This document shows positions 54,075 through 63,090 of a stretch of DNA of 64,000 bases, piece by piece. The first letter of the stretch is position 1. Each line of letters starts with the position of its first letter. The translations under genes were made by a program, and so were the position numbers. The notes under the pieces are model-generated. The model ran no database searches and had not been told where the DNA came from. It was given only the letters and a program-made list of their open reading frames with translations. The stretch spans positions 1 to 64,000 of the forward strand of contig JABFQV010000001.1 of the NCBI GenBank assembly GCA_013141495.1, read 5' to 3'. Source of the stretch: Methylotenera sp. GTDB lineage: Bacteria; Pseudomonadota; Gammaproteobacteria; Burkholderiales; Methylophilaceae.

Positions 54075-54512
54075 ATGGCTTATAGACTCTCACTGATCAT
54101 CATCGCCCTATGGGCTGGCGCGCTGTGGACTACTGGTGTTAGCGCCTATGTGCTATTTGATAGCCTGCAAGACAAGCAGTTGGCGGGCAGTCTTGCAGGT
54201 AAGCTATTTACCGTAGTGAGTTACATTGGTTTGGTCAGTGCATTTTATCTGCTAGTTTACCGTTTGGTACAATTTGGCACCCCCGCATTAAAGCAGTCAT
54301 TTTTTTGGGCGGTATTTTTTATGTTGTTATTGGTGCTTGCTGGGCACTTTGGTATTCAACATGTGCTGGAAGGCCTAAAAGCTAAGGCATTTCCTGCGGA
54401 TGTGATGCAGAGCGTATTTGCTGACCGATTTAAAACCTGGCATGGTGTGGCGAGTATGGCTTATTTAATTGAATGCATACTGGCGATAGTCATGGTGTTA
54501 AAGGCGCGCTAA
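54075..54512 (+). CDS. DUF4149 (TMEM205-like) membrane protein
   Basis: A 145-residue inner membrane protein with four hydrophobic helices (about 5-25, 45-65, 75-97 and 125-143). The N-terminal LSLIIIALWAGALWTTG and the KTWHGVASMAYLIE stretch before the last helix match DUF4149. Function unknown. It is 32 bases downstream of greA and converges on yhbY; the greA-DUF4149-yhbY-rlmE order is common in betaproteobacteria. Confidence 0.82.
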   Translation: MAYRLSLIIIALWAGALWTTGVSAYVLFDSLQDKQLAGSLAGKLFTVVSYIGLVSAFYLLVYRLVQFGTPALKQSFFWAVFFMLLLVLAGHFGIQHVLEGLKAKAFPADVMQSVFADRFKTWHGVASMAYLIECILAIVMVLKAR

Positions 54513-54538
54513 TTTATTTTAAAAGTAGCGCGTAAGCT

Positions 54539-54847
54539 TTAAATTTTAGGTATGACCACTTTCGCACTTTCTTTGATGCTGCTACTTGGGCGATAAAAGA
54601 TTAATTGTTTGCCGATGTGATGCACTGCAATCGCACCGGTTTTAGCGCAGATTTCATCAAAAATAGCTTTACGTGCAACACGGTCATCACCGGCAACTTG
54701 GACTTTAATCAGCTCATGTGAGTTTAAATTAAGCTCAATTTCTTTAATGACATTTTCAGTGAGCCCGTTATTGCCTATCATTACCACTGAGTTTAGGCTG
54801 TGAGCAAGGCCACGTAAATGCGCGATTTGTTTAGTGCTTAGTTTCAT
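54539..54847 (-). CDS. yhbY: YhbY-type RNA-binding protein (CRM domain)
   Basis: A 102-residue CRS1/YhbY-domain protein that associates with pre-50S ribosomal particles. The domain is complete: LSTKQIAHLRGLAHSLNSVV, MIGNNGLTENVIKEIELNL, HELIKVQVAG and a C-terminal LIFYRPSS. Divergent from rlmE, another large-subunit assembly factor, with a gap of about 90 bases that should contain both promoters. Confidence 0.93.
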   Translation of the reverse strand: MKLSTKQIAHLRGLAHSLNSVVMIGNNGLTENVIKEIELNLNSHELIKVQVAGDDRVARKAIFDEICAKTGAIAVHHIGKQLIFYRPSSSIKESAKVVIPKI

Positions 54848-54938
54848 TATATTCTTACATAATTAAATAGTGGTGCATTTTAACACGAAGCAATGTTTAT
54901 TGGATGACGTCGTATCAGTCATAAAAAAGTATCTAACT

Positions 54939-55559
54939 ATGAAACCAACACGCACCAGTAAAGCCTGGATGCTAGAGCATCTGAATGACCCCTATGTGAA
55001 GCTTGCGCAGAAGGACGGTTATCGTGCGCGCGCCGCCTATAAGTTGATGGAAATTGATGATAAAGACAAGCTAATCAAACCAGGCATGACGATAGTGGAT
55101 TTAGGCTCGGCTCCTGGCAGTTGGTCGCAAGTTGCGGTGCAACGTTTAAAAGGTCACGGAAAAGTCATTGCGTTAGACCTTTTAGACATGCAACCCATTG
55201 GCGGCGTTACCTTTATACAAGGCGATTTTCGTGAGGAATCGGTGTTAAGGCTATTGGAAGAAAAATTAAATAATGTGCAAGTTGACCTTGTAATCGCAGA
55301 CATGGCACCCAATATCAGTGGTGTTAAGGATGTGGATCAGGCGGGTGCGGCTTACCTGACAGAGTTGGCGCTAGACTTTAGTAGAACGCAGTTGAAACCA
55401 AACGGTAACTTTTTAGTCAAGGTATTTATCGGCGCTGGATTTGATGAAATCATAAAAAACATGCGTCAAATGTTTGATAAAGTAGTCACACGTAAACCCA
55501 AAGCATCGCGCGATAGAAGTAGTGAAGTTTATTTGTTGGGGCTAGGTCGCAAACCTTGA
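54939..55559 (+). CDS. rlmE: 23S rRNA 2'-O-ribose U2552 methyltransferase
   Basis: FtsJ/RrmJ methyltransferase that modifies U2552 of 23S rRNA in the A-loop. The 206 residues have GYRARAAYKLMEID, the SAM motif TIVDLGSAPGSWSQVA, LVIADMAPNISG and GNFLVKVFIGAGFDE, giving the K-D-K-E catalytic set. I use the ATG at 54939, which matches family N-termini; the frame is open 23 codons further upstream without a conserved sequence. It precedes ftsH, the classic heat-shock pair ftsJ-ftsH. Confidence 0.94.
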   Translation: MKPTRTSKAWMLEHLNDPYVKLAQKDGYRARAAYKLMEIDDKDKLIKPGMTIVDLGSAPGSWSQVAVQRLKGHGKVIALDLLDMQPIGGVTFIQGDFREESVLRLLEEKLNNVQVDLVIADMAPNISGVKDVDQAGAAYLTELALDFSRTQLKPNGNFLVKVFIGAGFDEIIKNMRQMFDKVVTRKPKASRDRSSEVYLLGLGRKP

Positions 55560-55638
55560 AAATTGGGTTAATCTACTAAAAAGTTCTATGAACAACCAGA
55601 CTAATTATCGCAAGTGATGTTGATAAAGGAAATAAATT

Positions 55639-57537
55639 TTGAATAATGTATTTAAGAATGTAGCCATTTGGTTAGCGATTGCCATGATATTGATGGCGGT
55701 ATTTAACTTGTCTGGCGTTAAAACTAGCGCTGACAATCAAGTTGTATATTCTCAATTTATTCAAGAAGTTAAAGACGGACGTATTGCTAAAGTGCAAATC
55801 GATGGGCGCGTATTGCGCGGAACCACGCAAGATGGCAAAAAATTCACCTCTTATGCACCATCGGACCCATGGTTGATCTCAGACTTGCTTAAAAACAACG
55901 TGACGGTTGAAGCTAAGCCAGATGAGGAACAGTCGTTTCTTATGAGTATTTTTGTTTCATGGTTTCCGATGATTTTACTGATTGGCGTTTGGATCTTTTT
56001 TATGCGCCAAATGCAAGGTGGCGGCAAGGGTGGTGGCCCATTCTCGTTTGGTAAAAGCAAGGCACGTCAATTGGATGAAGGTAGCAATCAAACAACCTTT
56101 GCTGACGTTGCCGGTTGCGATGAGGCAAAAGAAGAGGTGTTTGAGTTGGTTGAGTTTTTGCGCGAGCCTACAAAATTTCAGAAGCTAGGCGGTCGTATTC
56201 CACGTGGTGTTTTGCTGGTGGGTCCTCCTGGCACGGGTAAAACCTTAATCGCGCGCGCAATTGCGGGTGAAGCTAAAGTGCCGTTTTTTACGATTTCAGG
56301 TTCCGATTTTGTTGAAATGTTTGTCGGAGTAGGTGCATCTCGTGTCCGAGATATGTTTGAAACCGCTAAAAAGAATGCACCGTGCATTATTTTTATTGAT
56401 GAAATTGATGCTGTCGGTCGTAGTCGAGGCGCTGGCACTGGTGGCGGCAACGATGAGCGTGAACAAACACTCAACCAAATGTTGGTGGAAATGGATGGTT
56501 TTGAAGCAAATTCAGGCGTGATTGTAATTGCTGCCACCAATAGGGCGGATGTGCTGGATAAAGCCTTATTACGTCCAGGCCGCTTTGACCGTCAAGTAAT
56601 GGTAGGCTTGCCAGACATTAAAGGCCGTGAGCAAATTCTGTTGGTGCACATGCGTAAGGTGCCTATTGATATAGACGTAAAAGCTGATATTCTGGCACGC
56701 GGTACGCCGGGCTTCAGTGGCGCTGATTTGGCTAATTTAGTGAACGAAGCGGCGTTGTTTGCGGCACGTCGTAATAAACGCACCGTTGATATGCAAGATT
56801 TTGAAGATGCAAAAGATAAAATCTTTATGGGTCCTGAGCGTAAGTCGATGGTGATGCGAGATGAAGAGCGTCGTAATACCGCTTACCATGAGTCGGGTCA
56901 CGCAGTCGTGGCGAAGTTGTTACCTAAAGCTGATCCGGTGCATAAAGTTACCATTATGCCGCGCGGTTGGGCTTTGGGCTTAACTTGGCAATTACCTGAG
57001 TTTGATCGCATCAGTAATTACAAAGATAAAATGTTAGAAGAAATTTCTATTTTGTTTGGCGGTCGGATCGCTGAAGAAATTTTTATGCATCAAATGTCAA
57101 CAGGCGCTTCTAATGATTTTGAGCGTGCGACTAAGTTAGCTCGCGACATGGTCACGCGTTACGGCATGAGCGATGCCATGGGTATCATGGTGTATACAGG
57201 CAGTGAGCAGGACTCTTTCTTTGGTAGCATGAGTTCTAAAACAGTGTCTGAAGCTACGCAACAGAAAGTTGATGCCGAAATTCGCCGTATTTTGGATGAG
57301 CAATATAGTGTTGCACGCAAATTGCTTGAAGACAATCGTGACAAAGTTGAGGCAATGACTGCGGCTTTGATGGAGTATGAAACGATAGATGCTGATCAAA
57401 TCAATGACATCATGGCGGGGTTGACAGTGCGTGCGCCTAAACCTAGGCAAAGCAAGATAACACCTACAAAAGATGCTGGCTCGTCAGATGCAGATGCTAG
57501 TGCTACACCAGCACCGCAACCAGCGGCTAAAACTTAG
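55639..57537 (+). CDS. ftsH: ATP-dependent zinc metalloprotease FtsH
   Basis: Inner membrane AAA+ protease that degrades misfolded membrane proteins and regulators such as sigma-32 and LpxC. The 632 residues have helices at about 6-24 and 102-122, Walker A GPPGTGKT (195-202), Walker [14 protein letters not shown], the SRH region [18 protein letters not shown] and the zinc motif HESGH (417-421). Start is TTG 55639 with AAAGGA nine bases upstream. Followed by a strong terminator. Its two likely regulators/targets here are the sigma-32-driven chaperone operon and LPS synthesis. Confidence 0.97.
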   Translation: MNNVFKNVAIWLAIAMILMAVFNLSGVKTSADNQVVYSQFIQEVKDGRIAKVQIDGRVLRGTTQDGKKFTSYAPSDPWLISDLLKNNVTVEAKPDEEQSFLMSIFVSWFPMILLIGVWIFFMRQMQGGGKGGGPFSFGKSKARQLDEGSNQTTFADVAGCDEAKEEVFELVEFLREPTKFQKLGGRIPRGVLLVGPPGTGKTLIARAIAGEAKVPFFTISGSDFVEMFVGVGASRVRDMFETAKKNAPCIIFIDEIDAVGRSRGAGTGGGNDEREQTLNQMLVEMDGFEANSGVIVIAATNRADVLDKALLRPGRFDRQVMVGLPDIKGREQILLVHMRKVPIDIDVKADILARGTPGFSGADLANLVNEAALFAARRNKRTVDMQDFEDAKDKIFMGPERKSMVMRDEERRNTAYHESGHAVVAKLLPKADPVHKVTIMPRGWALGLTWQLPEFDRISNYKDKMLEEISILFGGRIAEEIFMHQMSTGASNDFERATKLARDMVTRYGMSDAMGIMVYTGSEQDSFFGSMSSKTVSEATQQKVDAEIRRILDEQYSVARKLLEDNRDKVEAMTAALMEYETIDADQINDIMAGLTVRAPKPRQSKITPTKDAGSSDADASATPAPQPAAKT

Positions 57538-57559
57538 TTTTTCAATTTTTTAAAAACGC

Positions 57560-57588
57560 AAAAGGGCTAGATATTTCTAGCCCTTTTT
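57560..57588 (+). terminator. Intrinsic terminator after ftsH
   Basis: AAAAGGGCTAGA (57560-57571) and TCTAGCCCTTTT (57576-57587) form a perfect 12-bp stem with a TATT loop and end in five Ts. It separates ftsH from folP and lies only 18 bases before the folP ATG. Confidence 0.85.
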
Positions 57589-57594
57589 ATTAAG

Positions 57595-57600
57595 TATAAT
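57595..57600 (+). promoter_or_regulatory. Candidate -10 box directly before folP
   Basis: A perfect TATAAT ends five bases before the folP ATG (57606). Transcription would begin six to eight bases after the box, at or within one or two bases of the A of the start codon, which would make the message leaderless. The -35 position (57572-57577) does not match the consensus. Confidence 0.4.
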
Positions 57601-57605
57601 GGTGC

Positions 57606-58457
57606 ATGCATACTTACTCTCAATTTATTTGCGGACAATACCAACTCAATCTAAATCGGCCGCATGTCATGGGCATTGTCAATGTGACGCCGGATTCATT
57701 TTCTGACGGCGGCAGGTATGCCTCTACTGCATTAGCCGTTGATCATGCGCTTAAATTGATTGATGACGGTGCTGATATTCTGGATATTGGTGGGGAGTCA
57801 ACACGACCCGGTGCAACGCCTGTTAGCTTGGATGAAGAATTAAACCGCGTGATTCCAGTGATTGAAGCCTTGAGTAAGGTGTCAAAAGTACCCCTTTCAA
57901 TTGATACTTATAAACCTGAAGTGATGCGTGCAGCCATTGTAGCCGGCATTGATATTGTGAATGATGTCCGTGCGCTGCAAGAAGGTAGTGGTAAAGACGG
58001 TGCGCTTGAAATCGTTGCGAGTAGCAATGTTGGTGTGTGTTTGATGCATATGCAAGGCTCGCCACAAACGATGCAATTAAATCCAAACTATAGTGATGTA
58101 GTGCGCGAGGTTAAGCAGTTTTTAACGGACAGATTGCATGTTGCGATCGCGCATGGCATCGCTCGCGAGCGCATTTTGCTTGACCCTGGCTTTGGTTTTG
58201 GCAAGACAACGGCGCATAATATTGCATTGATTCAACATTTAGATGATTTAACCAATATTGGACCACCTATTTTGGTGGGGCTTTCTCGCAAGGCGGTGTT
58301 AGGAAAAATAGCGGGGGGAGATGAGTCGCAACGATTGCATGCAGGGCTTGCCGCTTCAGTCATCTCTGCAATGAAAGGCGCGAAAATAGTCCGTGTGCAT
58401 GATGTAAAGGCGACCGTCGATGCACTGAAAGTAGTGACCGCGATTTTGATTGCGTAA
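57606..58457 (+). CDS. folP: Dihydropteroate synthase
   Basis: Joins hydroxymethyldihydropterin pyrophosphate (the FolK product) to p-aminobenzoate; target of sulfonamides. The 283-residue TIM barrel has HVMGIVNVTPDSFSDGGRY, ILDIGGESTRPGATPV, PLSIDTYKPEV, LLDPGFGFGKT and the C-terminal VRVHDVKATVDAL. The ATG at 57606 is the only start before the conserved PHVMG; it has no ribosome binding site, and a TATAAT abuts it. Lies in the usual ftsH-folP-glmM order. Confidence 0.95.
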   Translation: MHTYSQFICGQYQLNLNRPHVMGIVNVTPDSFSDGGRYASTALAVDHALKLIDDGADILDIGGESTRPGATPVSLDEELNRVIPVIEALSKVSKVPLSIDTYKPEVMRAAIVAGIDIVNDVRALQEGSGKDGALEIVASSNVGVCLMHMQGSPQTMQLNPNYSDVVREVKQFLTDRLHVAIAHGIARERILLDPGFGFGKTTAHNIALIQHLDDLTNIGPPILVGLSRKAVLGKIAGGDESQRLHAGLAASVISAMKGAKIVRVHDVKATVDALKVVTAILIA

Positions 58458-58513
58458 TTATATTTTTAAAAAATCACTGCAGTTGCATCGTAGCGTTTAA
58501 TCAAGGATAAAGC

Positions 58514-59872
58514 ATGAGCAAGAAATATTTTGGTACTGATGGTATTCGTGGTCGTGTTGGTGAGGCGCCGATTACCCCAGACTTTATGATGCGCTTAGGT
58601 TATGCCGCAGGACGTGTGCTGACCGGGCTGGATAGTCATTTAGCGAAGGGCGCACATCCTGCCGTGCTGATTGGTAAAGATACCCGCATTTCTGGCTATA
58701 TGCTTGAAGCTGCGCTAGAGGCTGGATTATCTGCGGCCGGCGTTGATGTATTATTAACGGGGCCGATGCCTACGCCTGCTGTGGCTTATCTTACACGTGC
58801 TTTGCGTGCGCAGGCTGGCATTGTTATTTCTGCCTCACATAACCCTTTTTACGATAATGGCATTAAATTTTTCTCAAGCCTTGGTACTAAATTGCCAGAT
58901 GAAGTGGAACATGCCATTGAGGCAGCGCTTGATGAGCCGATGCAGGTGATGGAGTCGGCTAAGTTAGGTAAAGCGCGCCGTATTGATGATGCTGCCGGGC
59001 GATATATTGAGTTTTGTAAAAGCACATTCCCCAGTCAGCTTGACCTACGTGGATTAAAAATTGTTTTAGATTGTGCACATGGTGCTACTTATCATGTAGC
59101 ACCCCCCGTGTTTCATGAGCTAGGAGCCGAGGTAATTGCCATTGGCAATAAACCAGATGGCTTAAACATTAACGAACAGGTTGGTTCTACACATCCGCAA
59201 GCCTTGCAAAGAGCTGTGCTTCAACATCAAGCCGATTTAGGCATTGCATTTGATGGTGACGGTGACCGTGTGATGATGGTGGATGCTGAAGGTAACCTGC
59301 TAGATGGTGACCAGCTGCTCTATATTATTGCAGCTACACGTCAGCAAAGCGGTCTTTTGCAAGGCGGTGTAGCTGGTACGTTAATGACCAATTTAGCGCT
59401 CGAACATAAGCTGGCGGCAATGAGTATTCCTTTTGCACGTGCAAAAGTAGGTGACCGTTATGTGCTGGAGTTGCTTAATCAAAATAATTGGCAGCTGGGT
59501 GGTGAGAACTCAGGGCATATTCTCACACTCGATAAACACAGTAGTGGTGATGGTATTATTGCTGCACTGCAGGTGTTGTATGCGGTGATTCAAAGCGAAA
59601 AAACATTGGGGCAATTAAGAGCAGAGCTAACGCTCTACCCGCAAGTGCTCATCAATGTAAAAACAGCTAAAAAAATTGATTTAGCTAACCATGCAGAAAT
59701 TCAATCTTCGGTGAAAGCTGCTGAAACAGCGCTTGCTAATCGTGGGCGAGTGCTGTTGAGGGCGTCTGGTACTGAGCCTAAAATACGAGTGATGGTTGAA
59801 GGCGAAAATGAAGGTCAGGTGCAAATGCTTGCGGAAAGAATTGCAGAAGTAGTGACAAAAGCAACGCAATAA
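58514..59872 (+). CDS. glmM: Phosphoglucosamine mutase
   Basis: Converts glucosamine 6-phosphate to the 1-phosphate for UDP-GlcNAc, the precursor of peptidoglycan and lipid A. The 452 residues have [13 protein letters not shown], the phosphoserine loop [17 protein letters not shown] (Ser108), the metal loop [22 protein letters not shown] and the phosphate-binding [20 protein letters not shown] precedes the ATG. Full length, no anomaly. Confidence 0.97.
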   Translation: MSKKYFGTDGIRGRVGEAPITPDFMMRLGYAAGRVLTGLDSHLAKGAHPAVLIGKDTRISGYMLEAALEAGLSAAGVDVLLTGPMPTPAVAYLTRALRAQAGIVISASHNPFYDNGIKFFSSLGTKLPDEVEHAIEAALDEPMQVMESAKLGKARRIDDAAGRYIEFCKSTFPSQLDLRGLKIVLDCAHGATYHVAPPVFHELGAEVIAIGNKPDGLNINEQVGSTHPQALQRAVLQHQADLGIAFDGDGDRVMMVDAEGNLLDGDQLLYIIAATRQQSGLLQGGVAGTLMTNLALEHKLAAMSIPFARAKVGDRYVLELLNQNNWQLGGENSGHILTLDKHSSGDGIIAALQVLYAVIQSEKTLGQLRAELTLYPQVLINVKTAKKIDLANHAEIQSSVKAAETALANRGRVLLRASGTEPKIRVMVEGENEGQVQMLAERIAEVVTKATQ

Positions 59873-59892
59873 TTTCAACACATTAACTGGCG

Positions 59893-61284
59893 CTATTGCC
59901 CTAGATAAGTCGTTTTTGCTGAAGCTGACTTTTCTTGGATATTTATCATTGGCAAGTTGCCTTGCGCTGCATTTTTAGCGCAGGTTTCACAGGCTCTAGC
60001 TAACACGTCTGCCTGCGCTTTAGCTGATAGCCCAGATTCGGTGATTGTTTGTTTTAGTAAATGTATGGATGCAGTTAAAGTTGGTAGTTCGTTGATGATG
60101 TTTCTATCAATGCTATCTGAAACAGAAGATGCAACTTTGATTGCCTGGTTTACTGGAATCACTTTATCTATCCGATCAAAAATTACATCGGCTTCTTCTT
60201 GATTAGGAAGCGCTTTTACGATTCTATCTAAAGTAGGTATCAGTTCAGCTGGAATTCGTAAGGCCGGGCTACTTTCCCGGCTGAAATGATGGCCGCCAGT
60301 TAACGTTGAAATGATTTTATTACTAGGCTTTTGATAAGTGTATTCGTGCGCATAGCTAACGCTGCCATCGTTATCGTTAAAGTTTATCGAGAATTTTTCA
60401 CCGGTGTTATCCGCCTTATGTTTGGTAAGAATCGACGAATTGCCACCCCACTTATCCTGATCTACTGACTCCTGAACTTTAAGTGCAATAGGGGCCACCT
60501 GCACGTTAAATTTACTGCTCATGATGCCAGCACCAGCGTAGCTCAGCCGATAGAGAATATCGTGCCCGCCATCTGGGTTAGGCACTCTATCCGCGACACC
60601 TTTAATGGTAAAGCCTAAGTCAAAATGTGTGGTTTTATCAATTTTTTCTAATATTTTACTTAACGCGGGTAGTCCTGGAATGGCTGTGAATGGCAAGTTT
60701 ACGGTAACTGCGGCAGGGTTGCCGAGACCAATTTGATTGATTAGCCCTTTCTCTTGAGGTGGTTCTGAAATAGGTGATATAGCTGATAGAGGCTTAGCAA
60801 TAACTGTATGAGCCGTGGGTAGATCGCTTTTGTGAGTTGCCGTATGTAGTGAGCTGGCGGTTTGGTAATGCGCTATTTCTGCATGGTGCGCAGTTACTGC
60901 TTTAGCTCGATCTGCCTGCATCTGTTGATTAGCAAGTTTGCGTGCTTTATCGTTTATGTCACCTATTTCTTCGGCATAGGCGAGCAGGTCTATTTTGCGA
61001 TCTACGGGTAGGTTTACATATAAGCTAAAAAGCTGATCAGCCTGCAGGTTTAATGTTTTTTGATAGACCTTTTCTGCAGCGGCTAATCGCTCAGGGATGT
61101 CTGCCTGAATAACCGTCTTTGTTATTAATGAAGTAACAGTATCTTGATGCGCTTCTAGCTGAGCGGATTTTAGTATTGCCTGGAGAAGTTCGGGCTTAGC
61201 CGCCAGCGCGTCACGAATGGCGCTGTAATTTTTCTCGACAGAGTCGTACATGCTACTGCTTTTGCTCACGTATACGTTATCCAT
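59893..61284 (-). CDS. Unrecognised 463-residue protein
   Basis: No family is recognised. There is no signal peptide or membrane helix. Residues 1-150 look alpha-helical with charged repeats (KVYQKTLNLQADQLFSLYV, ARKLANQQMQADRAKAV), about 150-185 is a Ser/Pro-rich linker, about 190-345 looks beta-rich with aromatic and Gly-containing strands (HFDLGFTIKGVADRV, KFNVQVAPIALKV, SYAHEYTYQKPS), and 350-450 is helical, ending near RACETCAKNA. It stands alone between glmM (convergent) and a PAP2 gene. It could be a secreted-effector-like or structural protein; nothing in the context decides. Confidence 0.75.
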   Translation of the reverse strand: MDNVYVSKSSSMYDSVEKNYSAIRDALAAKPELLQAILKSAQLEAHQDTVTSLITKTVIQADIPERLAAAEKVYQKTLNLQADQLFSLYVNLPVDRKIDLLAYAEEIGDINDKARKLANQQMQADRAKAVTAHHAEIAHYQTASSLHTATHKSDLPTAHTVIAKPLSAISPISEPPQEKGLINQIGLGNPAAVTVNLPFTAIPGLPALSKILEKIDKTTHFDLGFTIKGVADRVPNPDGGHDILYRLSYAGAGIMSSKFNVQVAPIALKVQESVDQDKWGGNSSILTKHKADNTGEKFSINFNDNDGSVSYAHEYTYQKPSNKIISTLTGGHHFSRESSPALRIPAELIPTLDRIVKALPNQEEADVIFDRIDKVIPVNQAIKVASSVSDSIDRNIINELPTLTASIHLLKQTITESGLSAKAQADVLARACETCAKNAAQGNLPMINIQEKSASAKTTYLGQ

Positions 61285-61409
61285 AGGCTTTATATTTGTC
61301 GATCATCGTTAAGTATTCTCAACATTAAATATTGCAGCATTATGAACAAATGGAGTTTTAATCTATAAGTTTAGAATGATGTAGTTATTGAGTAGATAAA
61401 TTCAATAAA

Positions 61410-61438
61410 CTGTCATTTTTCATTCATGAATGATTCAT
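61410..61438 (+). promoter_or_regulatory. Candidate Pho box upstream of the PAP2 gene
   Basis: Three seven-base units with an exact 11-base period, CTGTCAT (61410), CATTCAT (61421) and GATTCAT (61432), separated by four-base AT-type spacers, match the layout of PhoB sites (CTGTCAT, four bases, CTGTCAT). The first unit is perfect and the others keep TTCAT. They lie 48 bases before the ATG. The same stretch also contains the 14-base palindrome TCATTCATGAATGA (61420-61433) inside TGTCATTT/AAATGACA (61411-61418, 61443-61450), so another dimeric regulator is possible. Confidence 0.45.
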
Positions 61439-61485
61439 ATTTAAATGACAAGCTAGCCTCAATTAAACAGAGGTGGAGGTGAAAA

Positions 61486-62022
61486 ATGTCATTGAGAATA
61501 CGCCTATATTTAAATCGTATGCATCGGCTAGATAGCAATGTATGCGTTGCAGTGAATCATACCAGTCAGTACAGGGTGATACGCGATAGCTTCAGACTCG
61601 CAAGTAAGCTTGGCGATGGTGTGTTTTGGTACGCACTCATGATTGGGATATTGCTGGTTAAAGGCAGTGAAGGTTTGCTGCCAGTATTACATATGCTAGC
61701 TACGGGCTTATCTGGAACCTTGCTGTATAAATGGTTGAAAGGTAAGACTTTGCGCCCACGCCCGTTTGAAGTGCGTCAGGATATTTGGTTAACAGGTACT
61801 CCGCTTGATAGATTTAGCTTTCCTTCAGGACATACCTTACATGCGGTTATATTTAGTGTGATTGCGTTGTATTACTATCCACAACTATCTTTTGTTTTAG
61901 TGCCATTTACTATTATGGTGGCGCTGTCACGTGTGGTGCTAGGTTTGCATTATCCTAGTGATGTGTTGGCGGGTGCGCTAATCGGCGGGGCAATTGCGGC
62001 ATTGTCATTTTTAGATATATAG
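61486..62022 (+). CDS. PAP2-family membrane phosphatase
   Basis: A 178-residue inner membrane protein with about five helices and the full three-part phosphatidic acid phosphatase signature: KGKTLRPRP (KxxxxxxRP), FSFPSGHTLHAV (PSGH) and LSRVVLGLHYPSDVLAG (SRxxxxxHxxxD). It should dephosphorylate a lipid phosphate or undecaprenyl pyrophosphate on the periplasmic side. GGTGGAGG lies upstream of the ATG. A candidate Pho box precedes it, and phospholipase and glycosyltransferase genes follow. Confidence 0.88.
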   Translation: MSLRIRLYLNRMHRLDSNVCVAVNHTSQYRVIRDSFRLASKLGDGVFWYALMIGILLVKGSEGLLPVLHMLATGLSGTLLYKWLKGKTLRPRPFEVRQDIWLTGTPLDRFSFPSGHTLHAVIFSVIALYYYPQLSFVLVPFTIMVALSRVVLGLHYPSDVLAGALIGGAIAALSFLDI

Positions 62023-62053
62023 GACTTTTTAAGTGAGCTAACTTTTTTAAAAA

Positions 62054-62899
62054 TCAATAATCAGGCTTAACAAAGTATTGAATTGGTTTTGGGTGTAATA
62101 GGCGTAAATGATTTAAGCATTCTTTACGCCACAGTTCTAATTGCGCCACGCTTATATTTTTTTGCTCAGGCTCAAATGCAGGTTTGTTTCCATTGAGTAC
62201 ATCGCTAATCTCACCCACCGCTAGCTGTGTTTTCGCCACGTAATATACAAAATGCTGGTTAACGCGTTTATCTAATAATTTTGCCATGGCATAGATGAGG
62301 TGCGGCAATTTAATAAATCGTAATATGCCATCACCGATAGCTAGACGTGTTAATGCTATGTTCGTATCTCTTTCTTGGCACCTGAAGTGTGGTGATATAA
62401 ATTTTGAAATCACCATCTGATGTTGGCGGAGCAAGCGTCGTGGGGAAGTGTCCATTAATGGAGCTAGATGCGCATCCATTGCCCATTCTGATGTAATGTG
62501 CGTCAGCATCGTATTTTTTAGCCACATGGCCTCGTGCGCAGGTACAAAGTGATGATGCGCTACTACGTCAATATACAAATGGCTTGCATAGCCAATTGCA
62601 ATAGCGGTTTCTTCGTCTGATTGTGCAACTTGTAATAAGTGATGGGCATTCTCCCATAGGTGCGTATGTCGAAAGCGATGGCTGATAATTGCAAGGTCAG
62701 GTAAGCAAGCCCCAGCCATGACCAGATCAGGAAAGCGCTTAATGGCACGCTGCAAACGTGGGTCTAATAACGGCATTGCCCAAAGTAGCGATTGTGCAAA
62801 ATATAGGTGGGTAATCAGCCCCCATGCGTTCGCATCTGCCGAGTATATGCAGCATGGTAGCCACCAGTAGTACTTTTTTATAAAGGTCGGAACTCGCAT
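62054..62899 (-). CDS. Zinc-dependent phospholipase C-like protein
   Basis: A 281-residue protein of the zinc-dependent phospholipase C family. Metal-binding residues are in AWGLITHLYFAQ (W-G-x-x-T-H), CLPDLAIISHRFRHTHLWENAHHLL and GYASHLYIDVVAHHHFVP. The first 25 residues (about 8-22 hydrophobic, ending before DANAWG) could be an export signal or anchor, and since the mature enzyme needs Trp at the N-terminal side this would place WG just after cleavage. Predicted to cut phospholipid head groups. Divergent from the GT4 gene, with which it shares a 191-base promoter region. Confidence 0.75.
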   Translation of the reverse strand: MRVPTFIKKYYWWLPCCIYSADANAWGLITHLYFAQSLLWAMPLLDPRLQRAIKRFPDLVMAGACLPDLAIISHRFRHTHLWENAHHLLQVAQSDEETAIAIGYASHLYIDVVAHHHFVPAHEAMWLKNTMLTHITSEWAMDAHLAPLMDTSPRRLLRQHQMVISKFISPHFRCQERDTNIALTRLAIGDGILRFIKLPHLIYAMAKLLDKRVNQHFVYYVAKTQLAVGEISDVLNGNKPAFEPEQKNISVAQLELWRKECLNHLRLLHPKPIQYFVKPDY

Positions 62900-63010
62900 G
62901 CCAGGGACTTTGACTGCTGCACATTAAAAACACATGACGATACTATGATATTTTAGTGACAGTTATTGATTACGCTTTGTTGTTTCAACTTCGTGTATTA
63001 GCGAGCGTCA

Positions 63011-63044
63011 TATTCATTAAACTGTCACACAGCATAGTTATATT
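63011..63044 (+). promoter_or_regulatory. Candidate Pho-box promoter of the GT4 gene
   Basis: TATTCAT (63011-63017), TAAA, CTGTCAC (63022-63028), then ten bases and TATATT (63039-63044) reproduce the geometry of a PhoB-activated promoter, where the box replaces the -35 and the -10 follows about ten bases later. A second, inverted GTGACAGTT at 62956-62964 mirrors AACTGTCAC at 63020-63028 and may serve the divergent phospholipase gene. The first half-site is weak. Confidence 0.4.
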
Positions 63045-63090
63045 TTACTTATCTTATTGATTTACTTAATGGATGAGGCCTATAACACTA

